From the NCBI GenBank assembly GCA_035347995.1, contig DAOPQD010000048.1, positions 1-24,240 of the forward strand: 24,240 bases of DNA. Reading direction: 5' to 3'. How positions within the stretch are numbered: position 1 is the stretch's first letter; every line of letters begins with the position of its first letter. Source of the DNA: JAAZNO01 sp012798275 (lineage in GTDB: Bacteria; Chloroflexota; Anaerolineae; B4-G1; SLSP01). Both the position numbers and the translations under genes were made by a program. The notes beneath the pieces are model-generated. The model was not told the origin of the DNA. It worked only from the letters and a program-made list of their open reading frames with translations, and made no database searches. Of the stretch, positions 7,211 to 14,711 are shown one piece after another.

Positions 7211-7339
7211 TCCCCTCCCTGGCCTGATTTTTGAGACGTCAGCGGAAATCATCCACAGATTTTGCAGATGACGCGGATACGCCGGAAAAACTGGCGGAAT
7301 TGGGGTCACTTGTGAAGCGGAACGCCTTTTTGAGGGGAT

Positions 7340-7380
7340 CATGAGCCGACGCGGCAAAGGAGCGTCGGCTCATGGTTTTT
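7340..7380 (+). terminator. Rho-independent terminator of the DUF2089-SHOCT operon
   Basis: A 13-bp perfect stem (CATGAGCCGACGC at 7340-7352 with its complement at 7362-7374), a 9-base loop, and then GTTTTT. It lies 130 bp after the SHOCT-like gene stop. Confidence 0.85.
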
Positions 7381-7484
7381 GATGCAGGGCTATCGTATTT
7401 GACCGCCTGTGGCAGAAATGGGCCTAAAGGCCGGGGATAAAAAAGGGGGTTTTGATGCCGGTCACGCCTTATTTTTCGAAAGTG

Positions 7485-7493
7485 TGCTATAAT
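7485..7493 (+). promoter_or_regulatory. Extended -10 promoter of the 254-aa unknown gene
   Basis: TGC-TATAAT is an ideal extended -10. No good -35 lies 16-18 bases upstream (CGCCTT region). The predicted start is near 7500, about 64 bases before the ATG at 7564. Confidence 0.65.
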
Positions 7494-7563
7494 GTGCGCG
7501 ATTTGGCTCGCTTACGGGTTCCATATTCAGACAGGTTTGACTTCCAAACAAGGAGGAAAAGCG

Positions 7564-8328
7564 ATGGCCGTACATCTGTATCTGTCTTTGATCCCCGAGG
7601 CGTTGATTGCCTCAATGCTCACCCCGGAGCAATTTGGCGCCTATTACGCCGTCGGCAGCGAAAAGAAATCCCATGGACAGGCAATTTTCTTCGAGATTGA
7701 TCCCAACTATCGGCATGACGCTCTGCCCATCGAGGAAGGCCTCCGCCGCTGTGTCCCGCACGAGGACGGCGCGCCTAAGCGCTCGCTCTACATCTCCGTA
7801 TACCGCGCGCTGGAGCATGTGTCCCTCGACGCGATCCAGAAGCTCTACCTGGTGACTCAGGATGGGCGCACTTTGGGTCTGGATTCCAGCTCAGCGCTGC
7901 CGGCGGAAGAAGCGGGGTTGCACCTGTATCAGGAGATCGCCCCCGTTCATCCGCTGGTCGTGAGCAGTTTGCCCCCGCATGAGTTCTACGATCTGATTGT
8001 CAATAATCCCGCCTCGCTGCTGACCCTGCCCGCGGTGTGCTTTGTGGAGCTGAGTCTGGGAGAGCTGGCAGAAAACCCCGAATACGGCGCGGTCGGCGAT
8101 CTGCCCTATGCGAACATTGATCACCTGCGTCAGTGCCTGGTGGATTTGCGCACCAAAACCGTGAGCACGAAGATGGTGGATCGTATCTCGCCGGCGACGT
8201 TCCCTTATCGCACGATCAAGAGCGGGATTTTCGTGGGCAACCGGGAGCAATTCCTCTACTTCCCGCTGCCCTCACGGGATGAATTGCGCGCCAAGCATTA
8301 TCGCTGGTGGCGTTCAGCCAACATGTAA
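7564..8328 (+). CDS. Conserved-looking hypothetical protein (254 aa)
   Basis: I do not recognise a named family. It is a soluble alpha/beta protein with no signal peptide, membrane span or P-loop. It opens with MAVHLYLSLIPEALIASMLTPEQFG and has a segment that looks structured (KKSHGQAIFFEIDPNY, about 36-51), where a small molecule or peptide might be modified, but no catalytic set is clear. The ATG at 7564 has AAGGAGG 6-12 bases upstream. It has its own promoter. The pyrophosphatase gene follows after 93 bp of GC-rich sequence that can form CCGG-rich hairpins, so read-through into that gene is possible. The normal codon use and strong ribosome site support a real gene. Confidence 0.75.
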   Translation: MAVHLYLSLIPEALIASMLTPEQFGAYYAVGSEKKSHGQAIFFEIDPNYRHDALPIEEGLRRCVPHEDGAPKRSLYISVYRALEHVSLDAIQKLYLVTQDGRTLGLDSSSALPAEEAGLHLYQEIAPVHPLVVSSLPPHEFYDLIVNNPASLLTLPAVCFVELSLGELAENPEYGAVGDLPYANIDHLRQCLVDLRTKTVSTKMVDRISPATFPYRTIKSGIFVGNREQFLYFPLPSRDELRAKHYRWWRSANM

Positions 8329-8421
8329 GGCGTGACCGGTCGCCGACGCCGGCTACTGATCGCTGGTTGCCGGCCGGTGATCGGCGCTGATGACAAGATC
8401 TTATCAGGAGTCAATGGAACA

Positions 8422-10467
8422 ATGACTGACACAGCTTGGTTAATCGTTGGCATTGTGTGTGGATTGGTGTCCATTGGAATGGCGGTGTGGCTGTATCTCT
8501 GGGTGCATCGGCAGGATCCCGGCACACCCCAGGCACGCAAGGTTGCCGCCTGGATCCGGGAGGGGGCGATTTCGTACCTCAAGAAGTTGTACCGTGCCCT
8601 GTTGATGTTAGCGGCGATCATCGCGCTGCTCCTCTTCATCGTCTTTGGCCTTGGAAATCAGGACCCCGGCTACGGCCTCAAGATGTCGTTGGCCTTCCTG
8701 ATGGGCGCGCTGCTCTCCTCTGTGGCGGGCTACATGGGGATGAGCATCGCCGTCGAGGCCAACGTGCGCAGCGCGACGGCGGCAGAGAAGGGGCTGTCCC
8801 CGGCGTTCAACGTGGCCTTCAAGGCCGGCGCGGTTCTGGGCCTGGCAATGGTCGGCATTGGCGTGGTGGGAATGTGCACCATCTATCTGCTCACGGGGGA
8901 GGCGCAGATCGTGTTGGGCTTCAGTTTCGGGGCCTCGACGCTGGCGCTGCTGGCGAAAGCCGGCGGCGGTATCTACACCAAAACGGCGGACATCGCCGCG
9001 GACCTGGTGGGCAAGGTGGAAGTGGGAATCCCGGAGGACGATCCGCGTAACCCCGCCGTGATCGCCGATAACGTCGGCGATAACGTGGGCGATGTTGCGG
9101 GCATGGGCGCTGACATTTTCGACAGCTACGTGGCCTCGGCGGTGGCGGTGATGTTGCTGGGCACAGCGATGAGCTCCGATATGGGCGTGCAATACATCAT
9201 CTTCCCGCTGATCCTGTGCACCCTTGGCATCATTTCCTCGCTCCTGGGGATTCAGCTCGTCCGGGTCAAGCCCGGTGGGAAACCCGGCGTGGCGCTCAAC
9301 AGCGGCACTATCTTCACGTGTGGAATCTTCGCGGTCCTCGTGACGACGTTGGTGCTGGTCTTCCAGTACAACCTCGGCGTCCTGTGGGCGACCCTGGCGG
9401 GATTGATCACCGGCGTGATCATCGGCTTCACCTCCGATTTCTTCACCGGGGATGGTCGCCCGCCGGTGGTGGAAACCGCGAGGGTCTCCGGTTCGGGCGC
9501 GGCGATCACCATCATCACCGGCTACAGCTACGGCCTGATCAGCATCGTGCCTTCCATCATCGGGATCGTGATCGCGACGCTGGCTTCCTATTTTCTTGCC
9601 CAGAATGCGGGGTTGAACGGCGTTTACGGCGTCGGCATCAGCGCCGTCGGGATGCTGGCGGTGACGGGGATGATCGTCTCGGCGGATGCCTACGGCCCCA
9701 TTGTGGACAATGCGCGCGGTATCGCTGAGATGGCGGGCATGTCCGAGAAGGTGATTGAGACGGCGGATGTTCTCGATGCGGCCGGTAACACCGCCAAGGC
9801 CATTACCAAGGGCTTCGCCATCGGCGCTGCGGCGCTGACGGTGCTGGCACTCTTCGCCGCTTTCGCCTCGGAAATGGCGGCGGAAGGCGTCAAAATTCAG
9901 CTGAGCCTGCTCAACCCCGTAGTGATTGCGGGCGTCTTTTTGGGCGCGATGACGCCCCCGTTGTTCAGCGCGTTGACGATGCTCTCGGTGACGCACAACG
10001 CCTTCGACATGATCGAGGAGATCCGCGAGCAATTCCGCAAGAATCCGGGGATTCTGGCCGGCACGGCGGAGCCGGATTACAATCGCTGCGTCTCGCTGGC
10101 GGCGGAGGGCGCCCTCACCGCGCTGATTTTGCCGGCCTTCCTGGCGATTCTCCTCCCCCTCATCGTCGGTTTCGTGATGGGGCCTGAGGCGCTGGGGGCT
10201 TTCCTCGGCGGCTCGATCTTCACGGGCATCATCTTTGCCCTGCTCATGGCGAACGCCGGCGGCCTGTGGGACAACGCCAAGAAGTACATCGAGTCGGGTT
10301 TCTTCGGCGGCAAGGGCTCCGAGGCGCACAAGGCTGGCGTCGTCGGTGATACGGTGGGCGATCCCTTCAAGGACACGGCCGGCCCCTCGCTGAACACCCT
10401 CATCACGGTGATGTCGTTGGTCTCTTCGTTGTTTGCCCCCATCATCGCGGTGTTCCATCTGTTTTAG
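8422..10467 (+). CDS. hppA: Membrane-bound proton-translocating pyrophosphatase (681 aa)
   Basis: Hydrolyses PPi to two Pi while pumping ions across the cytoplasmic membrane, recovering energy from biosynthetic PPi. The length (681 aa) and about 16 hydrophobic segments fit the family. Substrate motifs: GGGIYTKTADIAADLVGKVE at 181-200, EDDPRNPAVIADNVGDNVGD at 205-224, DAYGPIVDNARGIAEM at 422-437, and VVGDTVGDPFKDTAGPSLN at 640-658. The subtype residues read GNTAKAITKG at 455-464: Lys at the position equivalent to 460 and Thr at 463 are the K+-independent, H+-pumping signature, whereas K+-dependent enzymes have Ala and Gly. The ATG at 8422 is chosen over an upstream in-frame GTG because the extra 30 residues are basic and unlike the family N-terminus, and CAGGAG lies about 12 bases upstream. 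It ends in its own terminator. Confidence 0.96.
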   Translation: MTDTAWLIVGIVCGLVSIGMAVWLYLWVHRQDPGTPQARKVAAWIREGAISYLKKLYRALLMLAAIIALLLFIVFGLGNQDPGYGLKMSLAFLMGALLSSVAGYMGMSIAVEANVRSATAAEKGLSPAFNVAFKAGAVLGLAMVGIGVVGMCTIYLLTGEAQIVLGFSFGASTLALLAKAGGGIYTKTADIAADLVGKVEVGIPEDDPRNPAVIADNVGDNVGDVAGMGADIFDSYVASAVAVMLLGTAMSSDMGVQYIIFPLILCTLGIISSLLGIQLVRVKPGGKPGVALNSGTIFTCGIFAVLVTTLVLVFQYNLGVLWATLAGLITGVIIGFTSDFFTGDGRPPVVETARVSGSGAAITIITGYSYGLISIVPSIIGIVIATLASYFLAQNAGLNGVYGVGISAVGMLAVTGMIVSADAYGPIVDNARGIAEMAGMSEKVIETADVLDAAGNTAKAITKGFAIGAAALTVLALFAAFASEMAAEGVKIQLSLLNPVVIAGVFLGAMTPPLFSALTMLSVTHNAFDMIEEIREQFRKNPGILAGTAEPDYNRCVSLAAEGALTALILPAFLAILLPLIVGFVMGPEALGAFLGGSIFTGIIFALLMANAGGLWDNAKKYIESGFFGGKGSEAHKAGVVGDTVGDPFKDTAGPSLNTLITVMSLVSSLFAPIIAVFHLF

Positions 10468-10483
10468 CTTTCCGGTTGATGCG

Positions 10484-10523
10484 ACGCCGCCCGCAATTCA
10501 AAGGATTGCGGGCGGCGTTGTTT
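10484..10523 (+). terminator. Rho-independent terminator of the pyrophosphatase gene
   Basis: A 14-bp perfect stem (10484-10497 with 10505-10518; ACGCCGCCCGCAAT and its complement), a 7-base loop and a short TGTTT tail, 16 bp after the stop codon. The T-run is weak, but the stem is very stable. Confidence 0.75.
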
Positions 10524-10636
10524 CTGCTGTGAAGAGGAATGCCTTCGAATTGGCGTCAGCGATTCCCGAAGCGAGGCTCGGTGCTGGCGGGATGCGATCT
10601 TTCCGCGAGGGGCTGCTTCCTGGGATCAGCGAGCCA

Positions 10637-11191
10637 TTATTGTGGAGTTTTATTACCGGCAGCTGTAGAAGCCACTGTTGCGAGCCAGCGGGCGCTTTCT
10701 TGGGGTGTGTGTAAGCGGACGAAGGTGAGGTGAGCGTATTCGGAGCGGGCAAACAGCACGGGGTACTCACGCCGCCGGCGTCGGTATGTTTGCAGCGCCC
10801 ACAGCAAAATCGAATCGCGGCTGAAAAAGGCTCTCGTCAGACTTTCCCGATTGTGGCCCCAAAGCTCCTCATGCTTCAGCGCCCGGCGGAGGGTACGAAG
10901 AACGAGCCGCCCCATGATCGTGGCGAGTGGATAATCCAGCCAGACGACTGTGTCGGCGCGCTCCCAGATACAGGCGCGCACGCGCCCGTAATTGCCGTCC
11001 ACGGTCCATGCTGGCGCGTTCAGGGCTTCGCGCAGCCGCTCTTGAAACACCTCTTCCGGCACGGGGGTCCAATTCGGCCCCCAATGCAGGGCATCCATCT
11101 CGATGTGGGGGATGTCCAACTGCTGTGCCAGATGCTCCGCCAGGGTGGTTTTGCCCGAACCCGATGTGCCGACGACGTGGATTCTCTGCAT
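10637..11191 (-). CDS. P-loop kinase-like protein (topology-modulation/adenylate-kinase-like, 184 aa)
   Basis: Starts MQRIHVVGTSGSGKTTLAEH, with a Walker A GTSGSGKTT at 8-16, then PHIEMDALHWGPNW (28-41). This pattern is typical of the AAA_17/FlaR-type small NTPases often annotated as topology modulation protein or shikimate/adenylate kinase-like. WTVDGNYGRVR (62-72) and TVVWLDYPLATIMGRLVLR (81-99) match the rest of the fold, and an arginine-rich stretch (YRRRRREYP) follows at 136-144. The frame is open to 11299, but the ATG at 11191 is chosen because GGAG lies 7 bases upstream and the fold begins at once. It is a single gene between two plus-strand units. The substrate is unknown. Confidence 0.83.
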   Translation of the reverse strand: MQRIHVVGTSGSGKTTLAEHLAQQLDIPHIEMDALHWGPNWTPVPEEVFQERLREALNAPAWTVDGNYGRVRACIWERADTVVWLDYPLATIMGRLVLRTLRRALKHEELWGHNRESLTRAFFSRDSILLWALQTYRRRRREYPVLFARSEYAHLTFVRLHTPQESARWLATVASTAAGNKTPQ

Positions 11192-11299
11192 CGCGCTTCT
11201 CCGGCGCCGCCTTGATCTCGGGGCGAGGTGGCCTCCCCCGGCGGCGCATGTTTGGGCGGCTGTGAGTGTAACGGAAGATGACGGAAACGCAAGTCGCAC

Positions 11300-11328
11300 T
11301 TGCCCTTCTGTGAAAATGCGTGTATCCT
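11300..11328 (+). promoter_or_regulatory. Promoter of the Cys-repeat/fhs unit
   Basis: TTGCCC (11300-11305), a 17-base spacer and TATCCT (11323-11328). The start would be near 11335, about 53 bases before the ATG at 11388. Confidence 0.65.
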
Positions 11329-11387
11329 TAGGCCAGGGAGCGTCGTCCGACGCATCCCGTGTAGCTCATGCTCATCGGGGAGGATCT

Positions 11388-11816
11388 ATGGCTTTGCACG
11401 ATAAGGTTTTACCTGAAGATAGGGTCGTTGCTTCAGAGCTGACAGAAGCGTTGCGCGGCGCGCTCGTGCAAGACACTTTGCCCTGCGCCGCCGCGTTTCG
11501 CCTTGCCGAAGAAAGGAATCTCCCGCCGCTCGCCGTTGGGCAGGCCGCCGACGCTCTGGAAATCCGCCTGAGTGCTTGCCAGCTGGGGCTGTTCGGCTAT
11601 CCGGGGCATGCCAAGGGGTGGGCGACTGTCGCGGAGCGCCCGGTTTCCCCGGCGTTGAAGGCGGCATTGCTGGCCGCGGCGGGCGAGAACCGCCGGCTGA
11701 CGTGCTCCCAGCTGTGGGAGCTCGCGGCGCAATGGGAGGTCCCGCGCCTGCAGCTGGGTCATGTCGCCGATCAGCTAGGCATCAAAATTGAGGGGTGCCA
11801 GCTGGGAGCGTTTTGA
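11388..11816 (+). CDS. Internally duplicated four-cysteine helical protein (142 aa)
   Basis: Two homologous halves: about residues 14-70 and 86-142. Each has a Cys near its start (C33, C106), an LA-rich helix, a VGxxADxLxI segment (49-59 and 123-133 region) and a C-terminal CQLGxF (C64, C137). Both Cys pairs are spaced by exactly 31 residues, so this is a true tandem duplication with conserved cysteines. The fold looks like small helical or winged-helix domains. I recall similar CQLGxFG proteins from anaerobes but no established function. The ATG at 11388 follows GGGGAGG by 4 bases. It lies 62 bp before fhs under a shared promoter, so a role linked to formate or folate metabolism is a contextual guess; DNA, metal or protein binding are all possible. 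Confidence 0.75.
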   Translation: MALHDKVLPEDRVVASELTEALRGALVQDTLPCAAAFRLAEERNLPPLAVGQAADALEIRLSACQLGLFGYPGHAKGWATVAERPVSPALKAALLAAAGENRRLTCSQLWELAAQWEVPRLQLGHVADQLGIKIEGCQLGAF

Positions 11817-11878
11817 GCGGTGCTTGTGAAGTGCTGTGACGTTCAACTTCTTAAAACCAACACCAGGAGGTTAGTTCT

Positions 11879-13633
11879 ATGGCCGTTGTCAAAGTCAAAC
11901 CTGTTCCTTCGGATTTGGAAATTGCGCAGGCCGCGGTGCTGCGCCCTATCGTGGAGATCGCGCGTTCTGTGGGCCTCGAAGAGGATGACCTGGAGGTCTA
12001 TGGCAAGCTCAAGGCGAAAGTGCATCTGGACGTGCGGGAGCGTCTGGCGGCGCGGCCCAATGCCAAATACGTTGACGTGACCGCCATCACTCCCACGCCG
12101 CTCGGCGAGGGGAAGACGACGACCACCATCGGCCTGACGCAGGCGCTTGGGGCGCTGGGCTACAGGGCGACGGCGGCCATCCGGCAGCCCTCGATGGGGC
12201 CGACTTTCGGCATCAAGGGCGGCGCGGCCGGCGGCGGGTACAGTCAGATCGTGCCGATGGAGGACTTCAACCTGCATCTAACCGGCGACATTCATGCGGT
12301 GAGCGCTGCCCACAATCTCTGCGCGGCGGCGATTGACGCGCGCCTCTATCACGAGAGCCGCTGGAGCGAAGCGTATTTCGAGAAGATCGGCCTGCGGAAG
12401 CTCAACATTGATCCTTACAGCATCACCTGGAACCGCGTCGTGGACATGAACGACCGCGCGCTGCGTCACATCATCAGCGGCTTGGGGGACCTGGATGACG
12501 GCCCCATTCGGCAGGCCGGCTTCGACATTGCCGTTGCCAGCGAGCTGATGGCGATTTTGGCGCTTGCGACGAGCCTTGCCGACATGCGCGCGCGCATCGG
12601 GCGGATCGTCATCGGCACCGACACGAAGAAGAATCCCATCACCACCGAGGATCTGGGCGTCGCCGGCGCGATGACGGTGTTGATGAAGGATGCGCTCATG
12701 CCCAACCTGCTCCAAACGCTGGAAGAACAGCCCGCCTTTGTCCATGCCGGGCCCTTCGCCAACATCGCGCACGGCAATTCCTCGGTCGTCGCCGACCAGA
12801 TTGGCATCAAGCTGGGCGATTTCCTCCTCACGGAATCAGGGTTCGGCTCGGACATGGGGATGGAGAAATTCTTCGACATCAAGTGCCGCGCTTCCGGGTT
12901 GATTCCCAACGTCGTCGTCATTGTGGCGACCGTGCGCGCGCTCAAGATGCACGGCGGCGGCCCGAAGGTGGTCGCCGGGCGGGCGCTGGACAAGGCCTAT
13001 ACCGAGGAAAATCTGCCGTTGGTGGAGCGCGGAGCTGCCAACCTCGAGACGCACGTGCGCATCGCGCGCAAGTTCGGCATTCCCGTTGTCGTGGCGATCA
13101 ACTCCTTCCCCACCGACACTCCTGCCGAATGGGCGGCGGTGCGTGAAGCGGCGTTGCGCGCCGGTGCTTTTGACGCCATTGTCGCCCATCACTGGGCGGA
13201 GGGCGGCGCGGGTGCGCAGGCATTGGCGGAAGCGGTGGCCAGGGCGGCTGAGGAGCCTGCCGACTTTCACTTCCTTTATGATGTGGAGCAGCCCATCAAG
13301 GAGAAGATCGAGATCCTGGCCCGCGAGGTCTATGGTGCCGAGGGCGTGGATTACAGCGCCGAGGCGGAAGAGAAGCTCAAGCTCTACACCGATCTGGGCT
13401 ATGACAGGACGCCCATCTGCATGGCGAAGACGCATCTCTCGTTGAGCCACGAGCCCTCGTGGAAGGGGGTCCCGCACGGTTATCGCTTCCCCATCCGCGA
13501 CATTCGCGCGAGCATGGGAGCGGGATTCCTCTATCCGCTGGCGGGCGAGATGAGCACCATGCCGGGCCTCTCCAGCAAGCCCTCGTTCATGAACATTGAC
13601 ATTGTGGACGGCAAGGTGGTGGGACTGTCGTAG
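11879..13633 (+). CDS. fhs: Formate-tetrahydrofolate ligase (584 aa)
   Basis: Makes 10-formyl-THF from formate, THF and ATP in the cytosol. Seen: P-loop TPLGEGKT at 73-80, the folate and substrate segment RQPSMGPTFGIKGGAAGGGY at 102-121, EDFNLHLTGDIHA at 128-140, and GFGSDMGMEKFFDIKCR and PNVVVIVATVRALKMHGG in the middle. It ends in the usual GLSSKPSFMNIDIVDG. The length is a little over the common 555-560 residues, largely through the N-terminal 25 residues. CCAGGAGG precedes the ATG by 8 bases. folD follows after a 101-bp gap that contains a period-7 tandem repeat beginning at the base after the stop codon. Together they link formate to methylene-THF (the methyl branch of Wood-Ljungdahl, or formate assimilation/purine supply). 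No CO dehydrogenase genes are in view. Confidence 0.97.
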   Translation: MAVVKVKPVPSDLEIAQAAVLRPIVEIARSVGLEEDDLEVYGKLKAKVHLDVRERLAARPNAKYVDVTAITPTPLGEGKTTTTIGLTQALGALGYRATAAIRQPSMGPTFGIKGGAAGGGYSQIVPMEDFNLHLTGDIHAVSAAHNLCAAAIDARLYHESRWSEAYFEKIGLRKLNIDPYSITWNRVVDMNDRALRHIISGLGDLDDGPIRQAGFDIAVASELMAILALATSLADMRARIGRIVIGTDTKKNPITTEDLGVAGAMTVLMKDALMPNLLQTLEEQPAFVHAGPFANIAHGNSSVVADQIGIKLGDFLLTESGFGSDMGMEKFFDIKCRASGLIPNVVVIVATVRALKMHGGGPKVVAGRALDKAYTEENLPLVERGAANLETHVRIARKFGIPVVVAINSFPTDTPAEWAAVREAALRAGAFDAIVAHHWAEGGAGAQALAEAVARAAEEPADFHFLYDVEQPIKEKIEILAREVYGAEGVDYSAEAEEKLKLYTDLGYDRTPICMAKTHLSLSHEPSWKGVPHGYRFPIRDIRASMGAGFLYPLAGEMSTMPGLSSKPSFMNIDIVDGKVVGLS

Positions 13634-13703
13634 GCTGGGAGCTGGAAGCTGGATGCTGGAAGCTGGGAGCTGGGAGCTGGAAGCTGGAAGCTGGATGCTG
13701 GCC
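13634..13703. repeat. Heptanucleotide tandem repeat (GCTGGRW)n between fhs and folD
   Basis: Ten consecutive 7-base units of the form GCTGG followed by AA, GA, AT or (last copy) CC. The tract starts at the base directly after the fhs TAG stop and ends 31 bases before folD. It has no coding role on the plus strand. The pattern is like the short tandem heptamers found in cyanobacteria and Chloroflexota. Confidence 0.9.
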
Positions 13704-13734
13704 CCATTACCATTTATTAAACAAAGGAGTGACT

Positions 13735-14619
13735 ATGACAGCAAATATGATTGATGGCACTGCCATTGCGGCTTCGATTCAGGCGGAGCTCACCGCCGAG
13801 GTGGCGGAGCTCAAGGAGAAACACGGCATTGTCCCTGGATTGGCGACCGTGCTGGTGGGCGACAACCCCGCTTCGCAGACTTACGTCAAGATGAAGCGTA
13901 AGCGTTGCGCCGAAGTCGGCATTTACTCGGTGGGACGTGAATTGCCCGCCGACGCGCCGCAGGAGCAGGTGGAAGCGCTGGTGCGGGAGCTCAACGCCGA
14001 TCCTGCCATCCATGGGATTCTGGTGCAGCTGCCCCTGCCGGGACACCTCGATGAGGAGGCGGTGCTCAACACCATCAGCCTGCACAAGGACGTGGACGGC
14101 TTCCATCCGGTCAACATCGGGCGGCTGGCGATGAAGGGGCGCGAGGCGCTGTTCGCGCCCTGCACGCCCGCCGGTTGCATCGAGCTGCTCGACCGCATTG
14201 GCGTCGAGATTCGCGGTAAGGAGGCGGTGGTGCTGGGACGCAGCAACATCGTGGGACTGCCCGTCTCTATGCTGCTGCTCAAGCGTGACGCGACGGTCAC
14301 CATCTGCCATTCGCGCAGCCAGGACTTGCCCGCCATCTGCCGCCGTGCTGACATTCTCGTGGCGGCGGTCGGACGCGCGGAGATGGTCAGAGCGGAGTGG
14401 GTCAAGCCGGGCGCGGTGGTGATTGATGTGGGCATCAACCGCGTGGATGATCCAACCGCGAAGCGCGGCTATCGGCTGGTGGGCGATGTGGCTTTCGGGG
14501 AAGTCCAAGAGGTTGCCGGGTGGATCACGCCGGTGCCGGGCGGCGTCGGCCCGATGACGATTGCGATGCTTCTGCAAAACACCGTCAAGGGCGCCAAACG
14601 CGCGGCGGGATTGCTGTAG
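13735..14619 (+). CDS. folD: Bifunctional methylenetetrahydrofolate dehydrogenase/cyclohydrolase FolD (294 aa)
   Basis: Interconverts methylene-THF, methenyl-THF (NAD(P)-linked) and 10-formyl-THF. Catalytic Y50-V-K-M-K54 lies in the substrate helix, with GILVQLPLPGH at 94-104, the folate-site DVDGFHPVNIG at 119-129, PCTPAGCIELL at 142-152, the nucleotide-binding GRSNIVGLP at 168-176 and TPVPGGVGPMT at 265-275. Length is normal for the family. The ATG at 13735, with AAAGGAG 5 bases before it, is preferred over an in-frame GTG at 13729. It is the direct pathway partner of fhs upstream. Cofactor choice (NADP or NAD) cannot be decided from sequence by eye. Confidence 0.97.
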   Translation: MTANMIDGTAIAASIQAELTAEVAELKEKHGIVPGLATVLVGDNPASQTYVKMKRKRCAEVGIYSVGRELPADAPQEQVEALVRELNADPAIHGILVQLPLPGHLDEEAVLNTISLHKDVDGFHPVNIGRLAMKGREALFAPCTPAGCIELLDRIGVEIRGKEAVVLGRSNIVGLPVSMLLLKRDATVTICHSRSQDLPAICRRADILVAAVGRAEMVRAEWVKPGAVVIDVGINRVDDPTAKRGYRLVGDVAFGEVQEVAGWITPVPGGVGPMTIAMLLQNTVKGAKRAAGLL

Positions 14620-14633
14620 ACGCCGGGGCGCAG

Positions 14634-14662
14634 TTGCCAAAATGGTCAGAGAGTGCCATAAT
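14634..14662 (+). promoter_or_regulatory. Promoter of the CBS-ACT/phosphoesterase/CNB unit
   Basis: TTGCCA (14634-14639), a 17-base spacer and CATAAT (14657-14662) place a start near 14669, about 43 bases before the ATG at 14712. Confidence 0.6.
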
Positions 14663-14711
14663 CTGGTTGTGGCTGACAGCTCAGAAATCCCTTAAATGAG
14701 GAGGGAGACCG

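Larger units (their letters stand above)
7211..7563 (+). other. 353-bp intergenic region
   Basis: Contains a degenerate copy of an ATCCGCGT/ATCTGTGG-type dispersed repeat (about 7245-7290), the terminator of the preceding operon (7340-7380), and an extended -10 promoter for the next gene (7485-7493). No coding frame in it is convincing. Confidence 0.6.

Noticed and set aside
8608..10458. A 616-codon open frame antisense to the pyrophosphatase gene
   Set aside because: Composition is rich in Arg, His, Asp and Gln with no family features; it is the usual shadow of a GC-rich membrane-protein gene whose sense frame is certain.
10519..10636. Possible small gene between the pyrophosphatase terminator and the P-loop kinase
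   Set aside because: Open frames here have no ribosome site and no recognisable product.
11192..11387. Possible folate (THF) riboswitch before the fhs unit
   Set aside because: The leader after the predicted start is only about 53 bases and no THF-riboswitch-like paired elements were seen.
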